Source: Acidobacteriota bacterium (GTDB lineage Bacteria > Acidobacteriota > Terriglobia > Acidiferrales > UBA7541). Taken from it: a DNA stretch of 64,000 nucleotides. Of this stretch, positions 33,949 to 43,634 are shown in pieces. Location: assembly GCA_021788095.1 (NCBI GenBank), contig JAJYLB010000003.1, forward strand, positions 1-64,000, in the 5' to 3' direction. A program made the translations under genes and the position numbers. Every line of letters starts with the position of its first letter. The stretch's first letter is position 1. The notes below the pieces were generated by a model. It searched no databases. It was not told the origin of the DNA and saw only the letters and a list, made by a program, of their open reading frames with translations.

Positions 33949-34794
33949 ATGAGAACTTTTCGTACTGCATTCCTACTCACCGCTTTGAGTGTGCTCCTGG
34001 TCCTGATCGGGTCGGCTTTCGGGCGCGGAGGGGCGATCCTAGCGCTCGGCGCCGCCATTGTGATGAACGGCATCGCCTATTTCTATTCCGACAAGATCGC
34101 GCTGAAATCGAGCGGGGCCGTGCCGGTGACGCGCGAGCAGGCGCCCCGGCTTTACGAAGTGATGGAGCGGCTGTGCGGCAAGGCGAATCTGCCTATGCCC
34201 AAGCTGTACATGATTCCCACGGCCGCACCGAATGCCTTCGCCACCGGGCGCAATCCGCGCCACGCTTCGGTGGCCGTCACCCAAGGCCTGCTCGAAGTGA
34301 TGAACGACGACGAGATGGAGGGCGTGATCGCGCACGAGCTGTCGCACGTGCGCAACTACGACATCCTCACTTCTTCGATCGCCGCCACCGTCGCCGGCGC
34401 CGTCACTTGGCTGGCCTACGTGGGGCGCTGGGGATTGATGTTCACAGGGTTCGGCGGGCGCGACAGGGAAGGCGAGGGCTTGGCCGCGCTACTCATGATG
34501 TTCGTGGCGCCCTTTGCCGCGATGCTGCTGCAACTCGGCATCTCCCGGCAGAGGGAATACCAAGCCGACGCTTCCGGAGCGAAGATGGTCGGCCATCCCT
34601 ACGGCTTGATCAGCGCGCTGAAGAAGCTCGAAGCCTATAACCAGCGCATCCCCATGAACGTTGCGCCGACCACCTCCTCGCTCTTCATCGTGGCGCCGCT
34701 TTCAGCGCGCAAGGCCTTTGCGAATCTTTTCAGCACCCACCCGCCGCTCGAGAAGCGAATCGAAACGCTGCAGAACATGACCATCGTGCGCTAA
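33949..34794 (+). CDS. htpX: Membrane zinc metalloprotease HtpX
   Basis: 281 residues. Two N-terminal transmembrane helices (about 7-45) precede the M48 domain with HELSH (His129, Glu130, His133) and a further Glu ligand in QREYQADASGA. Two more hydrophobic helices flank the 140-200 region. HtpX degrades misfolded inner-membrane proteins under heat stress. It fits next to hsp20 and clpB, but it has its own promoter candidate at 33888-33917. Confidence 0.93.
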   Translation: MRTFRTAFLLTALSVLLVLIGSAFGRGGAILALGAAIVMNGIAYFYSDKIALKSSGAVPVTREQAPRLYEVMERLCGKANLPMPKLYMIPTAAPNAFATGRNPRHASVAVTQGLLEVMNDDEMEGVIAHELSHVRNYDILTSSIAATVAGAVTWLAYVGRWGLMFTGFGGRDREGEGLAALLMMFVAPFAAMLLQLGISRQREYQADASGAKMVGHPYGLISALKKLEAYNQRIPMNVAPTTSSLFIVAPLSARKAFANLFSTHPPLEKRIETLQNMTIVR

Positions 34795-35088
34795 AGGCAA
34801 GTGGCTAGTGGCTGGCTATAGCGCGGGGCGACGCGGGTCGCGATCTGCGCAGGCTTACAGGTAGCGCCGGGCTTCAGCCGGGCATGCCGCCCTCAAGGGC
34901 GGCGTTACATCGCGATCCGCCAGTCCGCATTTCTCGCGGGAAAGCCCTGCTGCCACTTGGCGCGCTGAGGCCGCTCGGACTGAGAGGCTAAGACCCTAAG
35001 ACCGCGGGCGAGTTGCCCGCCCCCGGCGGCCTCGGACAAAGTCACGGACGCCCGCGCACACGGCGCCGGCCGCCCTCGGTACTCTGGG
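34795..35088. other. Gap with short inverted repeats
   Basis: This stretch contains GGGCTTCAGCCGGGC (34868-34885), CCGCCCTCAAGGGCGGCG (34890-34910) and GCGGGCGAGTTGCCCGCC (35003-35022) hairpins, all related to the REP-like sequences. No gene is visible. Confidence 0.5.
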
Positions 35089-35122
35089 AAACAAAGGGGG
35101 CAGGGAAAGCTTCCCTGCCCCC
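35089..35122 (-). terminator. Rho-independent terminator of the TonB-dependent receptor gene
   Basis: A perfect 12-base stem GGGGGCAGGGAA (35096-35107) / TTCCCTGCCCCC (35111-35122) with a 3-base loop. On the minus strand it is followed by TTTGTTT (35095-35089). It is 25 bases beyond the receptor stop. Confidence 0.88.
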
Positions 35123-35147
35123 GTGGCTCTCTTGAGTTGTCGGCCGG

Positions 35148-38100
35148 TTAGAACTGCAGCATCAGCGCGAGCTGAATCTGCCGCGACGACCCGAAGTCGC
35201 CGACGCCAAAGCGCGTGCTCTGAATCTTGTTGAAATTGGCGCTATCGATCGTCAGGCTGGGATCGCCGAAGTTCGGATGGTTGAACACGTCAAACGCTTC
35301 GGCGCGGAATTGGAGGTTGATTCGCTCCGTCAACTCCGTGTTCTTGATGATGGAGAAGTCCGTGTTAACGAAGTTGGGTCCGATGACCGTGTTACGTCCG
35401 GCGGTGCCAGGCGAGCACTTTAAGGTTGCAGAGTTGCATGGCGAGCTAAGCACCGACGGATTGGCAATCCAGGCGTTCGGATCGCCCGAAATAGAGAGGG
35501 ATCCGCTGGAGTTTACCCGCAGAGTTTCTCCAGGGAAGGGGTGGTAGGCGCTGGGAACGGAATAGAAAGCCGTCAGCGGGTTACCACTCTGCGCCTGGGT
35601 GATCAGGCCGAATTCCCATCCGCTAACCGCCCGACTGCCCTTGAACGGCAGCAGGTAGAAACCGCTCAGCACGAACCGCTGCGTGGCGTTGAAATCCGAC
35701 GGGCCGTATTCGCCCAGGAGGTTGTAAGTGTCTTGCGGGAGGTTATTGGGAACGTCGAGCGAGCTATAGTCGTTCGACCGGGAGAGGGTGTAGGAGGCGG
35801 ATAATTCGAGCCCATGCGAAGTGCGCTTCCTGACCGTCGCCCAGAAGGCGTTGTAATTCGAGTTGCCGTTGCTGTTGTAGTCGAGTATCTCGCTGAAATT
35901 GGGGTACGGGCTGTTGGCGCTCGTTCCGTAAATGCCGCCGGTGACCGGGGGCTGGTTCAGGTTGATCAGCTGCTGCTCGTGCGTTCCCTTAATTCCAACG
36001 TAGGACAGCTCGATCCCGAGCGTGGGCGTCAGTGCGCGCTCGATCGAGAGGTTCCAGTCCTGCGCGTAGGCGTCGTGGAAGTTGGGATCGATGGTGTTGG
36101 GAGAAACCAACCTGGGATTCACTGGCGGGGCTTCCAGAGAGATGTTCCCACTGGCCGCCAGCGGCGTGGCGAAGGGAGGATTCCCCGACAGGGCGGAAAC
36201 GATGTTGGTGACCGGCTGCTGGGTCAGGATGGCGTAGCCGCCGCGCACCGAAGTCTTGCCGTCGCCCCACGGATCCCACGCAAAGCCAATCCGCGGCTGG
36301 ATATTCTTGTCGCTTGTCGGGTAGGCCTGGCTGACGGGCGCCATGGCGTCGGTGGTGGGATTGAAGAGCGAAAGGTGATTATTCGCTTCGTTCGGCGTGC
36401 CGTTCCAGTCGTAGCGCAAGCCGATTTCGAGCGTGAGGTTCGGCCTCAACTTGTACGTATCCTGGAGGAAGATGGCCCAGGCGGGTTCGAGGATCTTATC
36501 GTTGCTGTTTCCCTGGGTCGCTGCATAGCTGACCGCCCGGTCGTTCAGGAAGCTGGCGAGACCGGTATAGAAAAAGTCGCCCAAGTTCTCCCCGATGTTG
36601 TTGTTGTAGAACCGCATCACATCCACGCCCATCGCCAGGTTGTGGTTTCCCTTGAGCCAATCCAGCGTGTCGCTGAAATCCACGGTGGTATCGCCGCGCC
36701 CCTGCGGCTCTCCCGGCGGATCACCGAATTCCGGCCCGCCGCTGATGATGATGAGCGGAAAGCCCGTGGTGGGCACACCCGCAGGCTCGCCGATACCCAA
36801 GGAAGACCAGCTCTCCGCGGCACTCGGCAAGAACGTGATGTGGAGGCGGTTGAAGCCGAGCCGGGCTTCATTGGTGATATTCGGGCTGAAGACGTGCACT
36901 TCATTCAGCGTCATGAGCTGGCGGCGGGCGTCGCGCACGTCGCCGAAATTCGGGACGTTGGCCGCGGAGGTGGGCTCGAACCGGTGGTCCTGCTCGATGA
37001 TGTAGTAGCCGTGCAGCCGGTCGCTGGGGTTGAAAACGTAGCTGAGGTCGCCAGCGCCTTGATCCACATTCACCTGCACGCTGGTCGAGCCGAAGAAAGG
37101 CACCAGGGTGTTGGCCGTGCCGGGAACCTGAGGGAGCAACTTCAGCAGGTTATTGACTGCGGTGCTCGACGAGGTTGTCCCTTGCGCCGGGACGAGCGTG
37201 CTCAAAGCCGCCGCGTCGCGCTGCCGCTGTCCCTCATAACTGAGGAAGAAGAACGCCTTGTTCTTCACGATCGGGCCGCCGCCATCGGCGCCGAAATCAT
37301 TTCGAATCAGCGGGATTTGGTGCTTTGGCTTCGGATTGAAATAGTTGCGGGCGTCGAAGAAGCTGTTCCGCGCGAAATCGAACGCCTCGCCGTGGAACTG
37401 GTTCGTGCCCGAGCGGGTAGCGATGTTGACGATCGCCCCGGACATCCTCCCGTATTGGGCGGGAAAATTCGAGTTGTCGATCTTGAATTCGGAGACGGTG
37501 TCGACAGACGGCTGGAAGGTGATCTGGTTTTGTACGCCGTCGTTGAGGTTGATGCCGTTGATCATCCAGTTGGTGGTGTTTTCCCGCTGGCCGGCGGTGT
37601 CGATGGCGAACATCCCCAGCCCCTGCAACGGGTATACGAGGAACCCGTTCTGGGGCGGCGTTACCGTGCCCGCCACCAACAGGCCCAGGTCCACGAAGTG
37701 CCGGCCATTGAGCGGAATCTGCTGCACCGTTTTCTGGTCAATCACCTGCCCCATCGTCGCGCTTGTGGTGTTGACCAGGGGCGCCCCTCCCGTGACCACC
37801 ACTTCCTGGGAGACCTCGCCGACTTTCAACGGGACGTTTTCCTGAACGGTGCTGGCGACGTCCAGCTTGATTTCTTTCACAATGAACTTCTGGAACCCGG
37901 AAGCCGTGACGGTGACCTGATACAAGCCGGGAAGCAGGCCGGTCACGAGGTAGCTGCCCGTCGAATCCGTTTGGGTGTTGAACTCGACTCCCGTCTGCTC
38001 GTTCTGAACCAACACCTTGGCCTTCGGCACCGCTCCGCCGCTCGGGTCCGTCACCGTGCCCTGAAGCGTGGCCGTCGATTGCGCGAGCGCAGCCGTTGCG

Positions 38101-38192
38101 AACGCCAGGAATAGAGCGGCGACCGCGACCAGCCTCGCCCCCAACTTGAAGCTGAAAAAAGGTGCGAAGTTACGCCCCCACCAATTTCGCAT
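35148..38192 (-). CDS. Oar-like TonB-dependent receptor with carboxypeptidase-regulatory domain
   Basis: 1014 residues with GAGGAGGG upstream. Residues 1-37 are a signal peptide (ends TAALA, then QS). Residues about 40-125 form a carboxypeptidase-regulatory-like beta domain (LQGTVTDPSGGAVPKAKVLV, DSTGSYLVTGLLPGLY). A plug follows (GAPLVNTTSATMGQVI, LNGRHFVDLGLLV) and then a 22-strand-like outer-membrane barrel ending in LMLQF with the C-terminal Phe for Bam insertion. This architecture is greatly expanded in Acidobacteriota, and is linked to uptake of plant polymers or to cell-surface functions. The ligand is unknown. No partner SusD-like gene exists here. A possible promoter is TTGACA at 38425-38420 on the minus strand. 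Confidence 0.9.
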   Translation of the reverse strand: MRNWWGRNFAPFFSFKLGARLVAVAALFLAFATAALAQSTATLQGTVTDPSGGAVPKAKVLVQNEQTGVEFNTQTDSTGSYLVTGLLPGLYQVTVTASGFQKFIVKEIKLDVASTVQENVPLKVGEVSQEVVVTGGAPLVNTTSATMGQVIDQKTVQQIPLNGRHFVDLGLLVAGTVTPPQNGFLVYPLQGLGMFAIDTAGQRENTTNWMINGINLNDGVQNQITFQPSVDTVSEFKIDNSNFPAQYGRMSGAIVNIATRSGTNQFHGEAFDFARNSFFDARNYFNPKPKHQIPLIRNDFGADGGGPIVKNKAFFFLSYEGQRQRDAAALSTLVPAQGTTSSSTAVNNLLKLLPQVPGTANTLVPFFGSTSVQVNVDQGAGDLSYVFNPSDRLHGYYIIEQDHRFEPTSAANVPNFGDVRDARRQLMTLNEVHVFSPNITNEARLGFNRLHITFLPSAAESWSSLGIGEPAGVPTTGFPLIIISGGPEFGDPPGEPQGRGDTTVDFSDTLDWLKGNHNLAMGVDVMRFYNNNIGENLGDFFYTGLASFLNDRAVSYAATQGNSNDKILEPAWAIFLQDTYKLRPNLTLEIGLRYDWNGTPNEANNHLSLFNPTTDAMAPVSQAYPTSDKNIQPRIGFAWDPWGDGKTSVRGGYAILTQQPVTNIVSALSGNPPFATPLAASGNISLEAPPVNPRLVSPNTIDPNFHDAYAQDWNLSIERALTPTLGIELSYVGIKGTHEQQLINLNQPPVTGGIYGTSANSPYPNFSEILDYNSNGNSNYNAFWATVRKRTSHGLELSASYTLSRSNDYSSLDVPNNLPQDTYNLLGEYGPSDFNATQRFVLSGFYLLPFKGSRAVSGWEFGLITQAQSGNPLTAFYSVPSAYHPFPGETLRVNSSGSLSISGDPNAWIANPSVLSSPCNSATLKCSPGTAGRNTVIGPNFVNTDFSIIKNTELTERINLQFRAEAFDVFNHPNFGDPSLTIDSANFNKIQSTRFGVGDFGSSRQIQLALMLQF

Positions 38193-38454
38193 CTGCCCTC
38201 CTCAGATTTTCCCGAGCGAGGGGTGGGAGCGCACGAGCACACGAATACCCAAGCGCGATTTCCCGCCGCCACGCACAGGATCAGATAAACAAACTAGGAG
38301 GGAAACGGGTTGGGCTGCCCCGCGAGAGCAGACAAGTCTGCACCCCAAGTATTGCTATAAACCAACACGACCCCCCACGCCCGAATGAACAATGCTTTCT
38401 TACCATTCATCCCCCTACCTGTCAACAAATAAAAGGCTTAAGGGGCAGGCGAGG

Positions 38455-39486
38455 TTATTCCGATGGGGCGTAGTACCCGTCGCGAGTGAGCACGCGGTAC
38501 TGCTTGTTGGTGGATTCGACTTTGATTTTGCGGTAGCTGCCGTCGCGCGCCGCGTTGGTGGGATAGTAGCCGATGACGTATTGGCCGCGCAGCTCCCCGG
38601 AAAGCGTGGCGAAAGCCTTCTGCAAGTCTTTCCCGCTCGAAACGCGCAGTACGCGACCGCCGGTTTCCCGGGCCATGCGCTCGGCGACGCTCCCGCCACG
38701 GTAGTCGCCGAAGCCGTAGAACCCGCGGTCTACGGTCAGGAGAACCTCGATCACGGTGTCGGCGCGCTGCGCGGCTTCGATGGCGTCGTCCATCGTTTCC
38801 TGGCTCCCGTAATCCTGGGCATCGGTTAGGGCGACGATCGCTTTCCGCCCCGCCTGCCCGGCAAGCTTCTCGTGACAGGCCAAGTAGACGGCGTCGTAGA
38901 AATCGGTTCCGATGATCTTCCCATTCGTCGGGAATGGCCCGTTCGAGACGAGTGGAGGCGGTCCCGCGGCATTGATTTTGGCGCCATCGATGGCCTGGTC
39001 GAGGATGCTGCCCGTATTGGTGAAATCAGCGAGCAGATTGACGTCCAGATCGAACGAGATGACCAAGGCCAGATCTTTGGGCGTAAGGATTTGCTGGAGG
39101 AATTCCTTCGCCGTCTCCTGCTCCGCCCCCAAGATGTTTTGCTGGCTGCCGCTGGTGTCGATGAGCATGGCCAGCGTCAGCGGCAGGTTCATCTCTTTGG
39201 AGAAATAGGCGATTTTTTGCGGCTGCCCGTCTTCGAAGACCTGAAGATCGCTTTGGGTCAGGTTCGGTACAAGCCTGCCGTGCTTGTCGCGCACGGTCGC
39301 GTATAGGTGGACCATCTCCACCTGAACTTGGACCGGCTTCTGCGCCTGGGGTAAGGACTTCTGTTGGCCAAACAGCGCAGTCCCCGCGACCAGAGCCGAT
39401 AAGACTAATCCGCAGGCGGCCCGAACGCAGTGAAAACCAGCTTTCTCGATGGGAAACTCCCCCCTCCGACCCGTTCCATAGTCCAA
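38455..39486 (-). CDS. VWFA-related (acidobacterial TIGR03436-type) secreted protein
   Basis: A VWA domain protein with a signal segment (CGLVLSALVAGTALFGQQ), a leading beta part (VEMVHLYATVRDKHGRLVPN), the MIDAS motif DTSGSQQN and a later ALTDAQDYGS metal-binding loop. This is the layout of the VWFA-related family named for Acidobacteria. The start is uncertain. No ATG or GTG exists in the right place. TTG at 39486 with GGGGAAG upstream is used here (343 residues). An ATC at 39450 lies seven bases after GGAGGGGGGAG and would give a more standard signal peptide. The role is likely surface adhesion or protein binding. Confidence 0.8.
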   Translation of the reverse strand: MDYGTGRRGEFPIEKAGFHCVRAACGLVLSALVAGTALFGQQKSLPQAQKPVQVQVEMVHLYATVRDKHGRLVPNLTQSDLQVFEDGQPQKIAYFSKEMNLPLTLAMLIDTSGSQQNILGAEQETAKEFLQQILTPKDLALVISFDLDVNLLADFTNTGSILDQAIDGAKINAAGPPPLVSNGPFPTNGKIIGTDFYDAVYLACHEKLAGQAGRKAIVALTDAQDYGSQETMDDAIEAAQRADTVIEVLLTVDRGFYGFGDYRGGSVAERMARETGGRVLRVSSGKDLQKAFATLSGELRGQYVIGYYPTNAARDGSYRKIKVESTNKQYRVLTRDGYYAPSE

Positions 39487-39628
39487 GATGCTTCCCCGAG
39501 GCGGCGAGATGCCTCGCCGTCGGGGGCCTGGGCCACCGGGTGGCACAGCCAATCCTGGCTGTGCGCCTCTCGCCCGGGCGCTGGACTAAAGACCGCACAG
39601 GAATGCCTGTGCTACCCGCCCGTAGCAG

Positions 39629-39777
39629 AGGCTTTAGAGTCTGTGCGGCAACCGGCGGATGCAGCCCTCAGCGGCTAAAGCCGCGTTGATGGGCAAGGAC
39701 TCTCGGCACGGCTGATCCCGAAGCTTCGGGAGGTGCCCTTTCGTAAAACCTGGGTTGCCACACAGATTCTGAAGCCT
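39629..39777. repeat. MITE-like element, second copy
   Basis: The left end (39629-39652) and the right end (39754-39777) are 24-base inverted repeats with three mismatches. The ends and the core (CCTCAGCGGCTAAAGCCGCG, TTGATGGGCAAGGACT, GGCACGGCTGATCCCG) match the element at 23154-23328. The copy lies immediately downstream (minus strand) of the helicase-nuclease gene at 39781. Left of it, 39592-39628 has a GGAATGCCTGTGCTACCCGC stretch found again at 43014-43032. Confidence 0.75.
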
Positions 39778-39780
39778 GGC

Positions 39781-42700
39781 CTAGGAATCCCGGGCGGGCT
39801 CGGGCACGGGCGCAGGCCGCCTGCGGGCCGGGCTTGCCAAGGCCAGGGGAACGAGCTGCTCGTGGGCGGGGCAAATCGGCTGGAAATCGCAGTACCGGCA
39901 AAGGTAGCCAGGCCGCGCGGGGAACTCGCCGGCGCGAATCCCCGCGGCGACTTCGAGCACGGTTTGCCGGGCGTCCTGGATCTCGGCGTCGTTGCGGGTC
40001 GTCTCGGCGAGCGTATCGGCCTTCAGGTACCAAAGCACCAGCCGCTCCGGCTGGAGTTCGAGCGCCTCGCGCGCCGCCAAAGCATACAAGCTGAGTTGGA
40101 GGTCGTTGTCGACATCCTTCTGCTTCTTGGGCGCGCCCGTTTTGTAGTCCACCACCTCGACTCGGCCGTTCCCCAGCCGGTTCACCTGATCGATTCGGCC
40201 GGCGAGCACCACATCGGCTTCCAGGGGCACCGCGAAGCGCTTCTCCTGGAACTGCACGTTTGGCCGGAGGGCGAAGTAGCGGGTGTGGAACGCTCGTAGC
40301 TGCTCCCGGCCGGCTTTGCGATATTCCTCCTCCTGGTAGTCGTCGGCGTACCTGCCGGCGGGCCATTCCCGGTCGTAGATGGCTTCGAGTTCCTCGACCG
40401 GCATGGGCAGGCCCTTACGCAGGCCGGCGACGAACTGCTGGATCGTCACGTGCATCAGGTTGCCAAACGTCATGGCGGCTTTCGGCGCCCCGCGCAGGCC
40501 CCAGCCCCTATCGAGCAGGTACTGCAACGGGCAGCTCAGATAGGTATCCACCGACGATGGCGAAAGCTCGAGTGGCGCGGGCACGGGAGGCCGATAGGCG
40601 CCGGTCCAAACCGCCACGCGCGACCACGCCCGCGCTTCTTGCCGTGCGGGATCGATCAGCGCGGGGGAGGCGGGGTCGGCAGGGAAGCTGGCGACTGCGA
40701 GCGGCTCGGGAGGCGGCTCGGCCTTGGGCTCGAGGCGCTCGACGTCGCGCGCAGCGATTTGGGGCTCGCTGAGGAAATCGTCGAGGAAGGGCGAAGGCTT
40801 CGTCTTGGCGTTCACCACGGTGGTGAGCGTCAACTGGCGCCGGGCGCGGGTAACGGCGACGTAAAAGAGCCGCCGCTCTTCTTGAATCCGGAAATCGCCT
40901 TGCGGGCGCGCTTCCTTCATCAGCTCCGCGGGGAATTCGAAAAGCGGGCGGCGGTTGTCGGGCGGGAAGGCGCGGCGCGAGAGCCTCAGGACGAACACGC
41001 GATCGAATTCCAGACCCTTGGCGCCATGCACGGTCATGAGCTGGACCGCGTTTTCCGCCTCGACTTCCCCGAGAGGTATCTGTCCGCCTGCCTCGAAAAA
41101 ATACCCGAGGTATTCCAGGAAATCCGCGAGGCTCGACGACTCGCTCTTCTTCCGCCATTCCCCAACGAACTCGAGGAACCGGTCGAGAACCTGCTGGTCG
41201 GCGCTCGAGGGCACGAGCTGGAGGCTGAGACCTTCGACCAGCGTCGCCAGCAAATCGGTGGCGGGCAGGCTGTAGGCCAATTGGCGCAAACTGCGAATCC
41301 ACTGCGCGAGCTCGCGCCCGCGGGCGGGCTCCGCCGCCGGCAGATCGAGGGAAGCGGCCAGTTCGTCGAAGAGGCCGCGGCGGGCGTGCGCGGCGCGTTG
41401 CGCCAGCCGCACCAGGTCCTCAGCCGTAAACCGCCAATAGGGCGCCGCGGCCACGCGGGCGAAGGCGATGTCGTCCGCGGGATTGCCGACCAGGCGCAGG
41501 TAGGCGACGAGATCGCGCACCAGCGTGCTCGAAACGATCGAGAGCTTGCGGATGACGAACGGAATGGCGCGGCGCGCCAGCTCGCGCACGAGCAGATTGC
41601 GATGGGTGTGCTGGCGAAAGAGCACCGCCATCCCGCCCCAGGCGTCGCCCGCCGCATGGCTCCGCTCGATCTCCTCCGCCACCCAATAGGCTTCCGCCTC
41701 CGGCGTGGCGAATTCCACCACGCGGATACGCTCGCCCTCGGGATTCGAAGTCCGCAAGCGTTTGTCGGGCAGAAACCGGTCCTTGTTCTGCGCGATCACC
41801 TCCCCGGCGACTCTCAGGATCCGCCGCGACGAGCGGTAGTTTTCCTCGAGGGCCAAATGGCCGCGCGGCCGGCCCGCGGGAACGAGGAAGTCGTCCGCGA
41901 ATCGCTTGAAGCTGGCAAAGGAGGCGCCGCGGAAGCGGTAGATGGCTTGGTCGTCGTCGCCCACCACGAAACAGTTGCGATGCCGGCCCGAAAGCAGGCG
42001 CAGCAGCTCGATCTGAGCGACGTTGGTGTCTTGAAACTCGTCGACGAGGATGTAGCGGAACCGGTCCGAGAGCCGCGCGGCGAGGCCCGGGTCGAGTCGC
42101 AGCTTTCGCGCCGCTTCGAGAATCATCGAGCCGAACGCCACCTGCCGCTCGCCGCGCAGCAGCCGGTCGCTCGCGCGATAGGCGCGCGCGATCTCCTTTT
42201 GGCCAGCAAGCTCTTCTTCCCGCTCGGCGATGTCCTCGGGGGAGAGGCGTCCGCGCTCGGCTTCGAGCCGCGCGGCGAGCGCGGCCACGTAGCCGTCGTA
42301 ATCGTCCGGCGTGACCAACTCGTCCTGGCAGCGGGAGAAAAAGTCGAGGAAAGCGTTCAGGAACTGGCCCGGCTCGTGGAGCTTGAGGTAGCGCTGGAGC
42401 TGGAGTTCGCGCAGGTTGCGCCGCAGCAGAATCCAATGATCGATGCCTTCGATGGGCACCAGATCGGGCTCGCGCGGCTTCAGCACCACGTTCAGGCAGA
42501 AGGAATGGAACGTGCCGAGCCAAACTTCGCTCCCGCGCTCGCCCGCCGCCGCGATCACGCGATGCTTCATTTCCGCCGCAGCTTTGTCGGTGAAGGTGAG
42601 CCCCAGGACGTTTTCGCCCGAGAGATCGGGATTGGCTTCGAGCAGGCGGCAGATGCGCTCGGTGATGACCCGCGTCTTGCCAGTTCCGGCGCCCGCGACG

Positions 42701-42783
42701 ACCAGCAGCGGACCCGCGTCGTGCGCGACGGCTTCGAGCTGGCGCTCGTTCAAGCTCGTCGTCGTTCGCGTTCGCTCAGCCAT
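39781..42783 (-). CDS. UvrD/PcrA-type helicase fused to a RecB/AddB-like Fe-S nuclease
   Basis: 1000 residues. The N-terminal two thirds is a superfamily 1A helicase: Walker A GAGTGKT (31-37), VDEFQDTN, VGDDDQAIYRFRGA, HGAKGLEFDRV and VAVTRAR. The C-terminal third (about 750-1000) is a RecB/Cas4-type nuclease: SPSSVDTYLSCPLQYL (Cys), GRIDQVNRLG, EVVDYKTGAPK (catalytic D...DxK) and CRYCDFQPIC (three Cys). The four cysteines fit a 4Fe-4S cluster, as in AddB and AdnA. It may resect DNA ends for recombination or act in defence. It is alone, with no AddB/AdnB partner beside it. ATG 42783 is chosen; the ribosome-binding site is weak. Confidence 0.9.
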   Translation of the reverse strand: MAERTRTTTSLNERQLEAVAHDAGPLLVVAGAGTGKTRVITERICRLLEANPDLSGENVLGLTFTDKAAAEMKHRVIAAAGERGSEVWLGTFHSFCLNVVLKPREPDLVPIEGIDHWILLRRNLRELQLQRYLKLHEPGQFLNAFLDFFSRCQDELVTPDDYDGYVAALAARLEAERGRLSPEDIAEREEELAGQKEIARAYRASDRLLRGERQVAFGSMILEAARKLRLDPGLAARLSDRFRYILVDEFQDTNVAQIELLRLLSGRHRNCFVVGDDDQAIYRFRGASFASFKRFADDFLVPAGRPRGHLALEENYRSSRRILRVAGEVIAQNKDRFLPDKRLRTSNPEGERIRVVEFATPEAEAYWVAEEIERSHAAGDAWGGMAVLFRQHTHRNLLVRELARRAIPFVIRKLSIVSSTLVRDLVAYLRLVGNPADDIAFARVAAAPYWRFTAEDLVRLAQRAAHARRGLFDELAASLDLPAAEPARGRELAQWIRSLRQLAYSLPATDLLATLVEGLSLQLVPSSADQQVLDRFLEFVGEWRKKSESSSLADFLEYLGYFFEAGGQIPLGEVEAENAVQLMTVHGAKGLEFDRVFVLRLSRRAFPPDNRRPLFEFPAELMKEARPQGDFRIQEERRLFYVAVTRARRQLTLTTVVNAKTKPSPFLDDFLSEPQIAARDVERLEPKAEPPPEPLAVASFPADPASPALIDPARQEARAWSRVAVWTGAYRPPVPAPLELSPSSVDTYLSCPLQYLLDRGWGLRGAPKAAMTFGNLMHVTIQQFVAGLRKGLPMPVEELEAIYDREWPAGRYADDYQEEEYRKAGREQLRAFHTRYFALRPNVQFQEKRFAVPLEADVVLAGRIDQVNRLGNGRVEVVDYKTGAPKKQKDVDNDLQLSLYALAAREALELQPERLVLWYLKADTLAETTRNDAEIQDARQTVLEVAAGIRAGEFPARPGYLCRYCDFQPICPAHEQLVPLALASPARRRPAPVPEPARDS

Positions 42784-43159
42784 CGCCGGAATGGGTACAG
42801 CGTGCCACAACCCCAGGCGCAAGAAAAGCGAAAAAGAACGGTGGGCTGCTCTGGCCGTAGCACGGCCACTCGACGCTGTGGGCCCTTCATCTCGCCCCGG
42901 CGTAGATACCGCACAGGGTCGAAAGCCCAGTCCCCAGGCGCAAGTACGGCGCCTGGGGCACCCAGACGGCTTTCATAAGGTTCCGCGGGCCAATGGCGCT
43001 AAGCCTGAGGCAAGAATGCCTGTGCTACCCGCGCCGAGTTCGCGCGCTTCTTGGTAGCCCGCTGCAGCGGGCCATTCCTGATGGCTGTGCGCTTCCCTTC
43101 GAGCCCCGCGATGAAACCGGGAGATAGCGGAGCGGGTTTTTCTGACTGGGTGTCTCACC
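42784..43159. other. 376-base gap with repeat remnants
   Basis: Contains AAGAATGCCTGTGCTACCCG (43012-43031; also seen near 39600), GGTAGCCCGCTGCAGCGGGC palindrome-like sequence (43053-43072) and fragments related to GCACAGGGTCGAAAG. No gene or tRNA is recognised. Confidence 0.5.
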
Positions 43160-43504
43160 TCACCTGCGCCGCGACCATGGCGAGGACGACGTCTGTACCA
43201 CCCCGGTTAAGTACCACTGCCCTTCGTATTCCCGCACTTCACCCTTCTTTTCCAGCCGCTTCAGGGCCGCCCGCGCCTTCGCCTGGTCCCAGCCCAACTG
43301 TTCGGCAACTTGAAAATCGATCAGACCCACGCCGCTCTTTCCGCCAGCCCTTTCGAGCGCTTCGCGTACTTTCGCGCGATCGTGCTTTTGCTTATGCCTG
43401 AAAAAGCCGCGCACGATCTCTCCGGCCGCGTAGCCGCCGCCACCGCCCAGGATCCAATGCCACGAATGCCCGAAAGATGGGACCAAGGCCGCCTCCAGGA
43501 GCAT
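43160..43504 (-). CDS. Small winged-helix-like protein beside the R-M pair
   Basis: ATG at 43504 with CAGGAGGCG upstream gives 114 residues. An N-terminal hydrophobic/glycine stretch (SWHWILGGGGGYAAGEIV) may be a short membrane segment. The rest (VREALERAGGKSGVGLIDFQ, VAEQLGWDQAKARAALKRLEKKGEV, split for length, then REYEGQWYLTG) reads as a MarR/LexA-like winged helix with a wing at the C terminus. I do not recognise its family. It starts 130 bases from the divergent methyltransferase, so it could regulate it, but this is inference from position. Confidence 0.55.
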   Translation of the reverse strand: MLLEAALVPSFGHSWHWILGGGGGYAAGEIVRGFFRHKQKHDRAKVREALERAGGKSGVGLIDFQVAEQLGWDQAKARAALKRLEKKGEVREYEGQWYLTGVVQTSSSPWSRRR

Positions 43505-43634
43505 TGCGCCTCCTGAGCTTCTAATACGAGCCGCAGCCCAAACGCAAGCCCCGGCCGCCAAAGGTGCTGGCCTAATTGCGTGTTGCTGAATCTGGCCTGT
43601 TGCGCCAGGACGCAGTTTCCGCAATAATTCCCGC

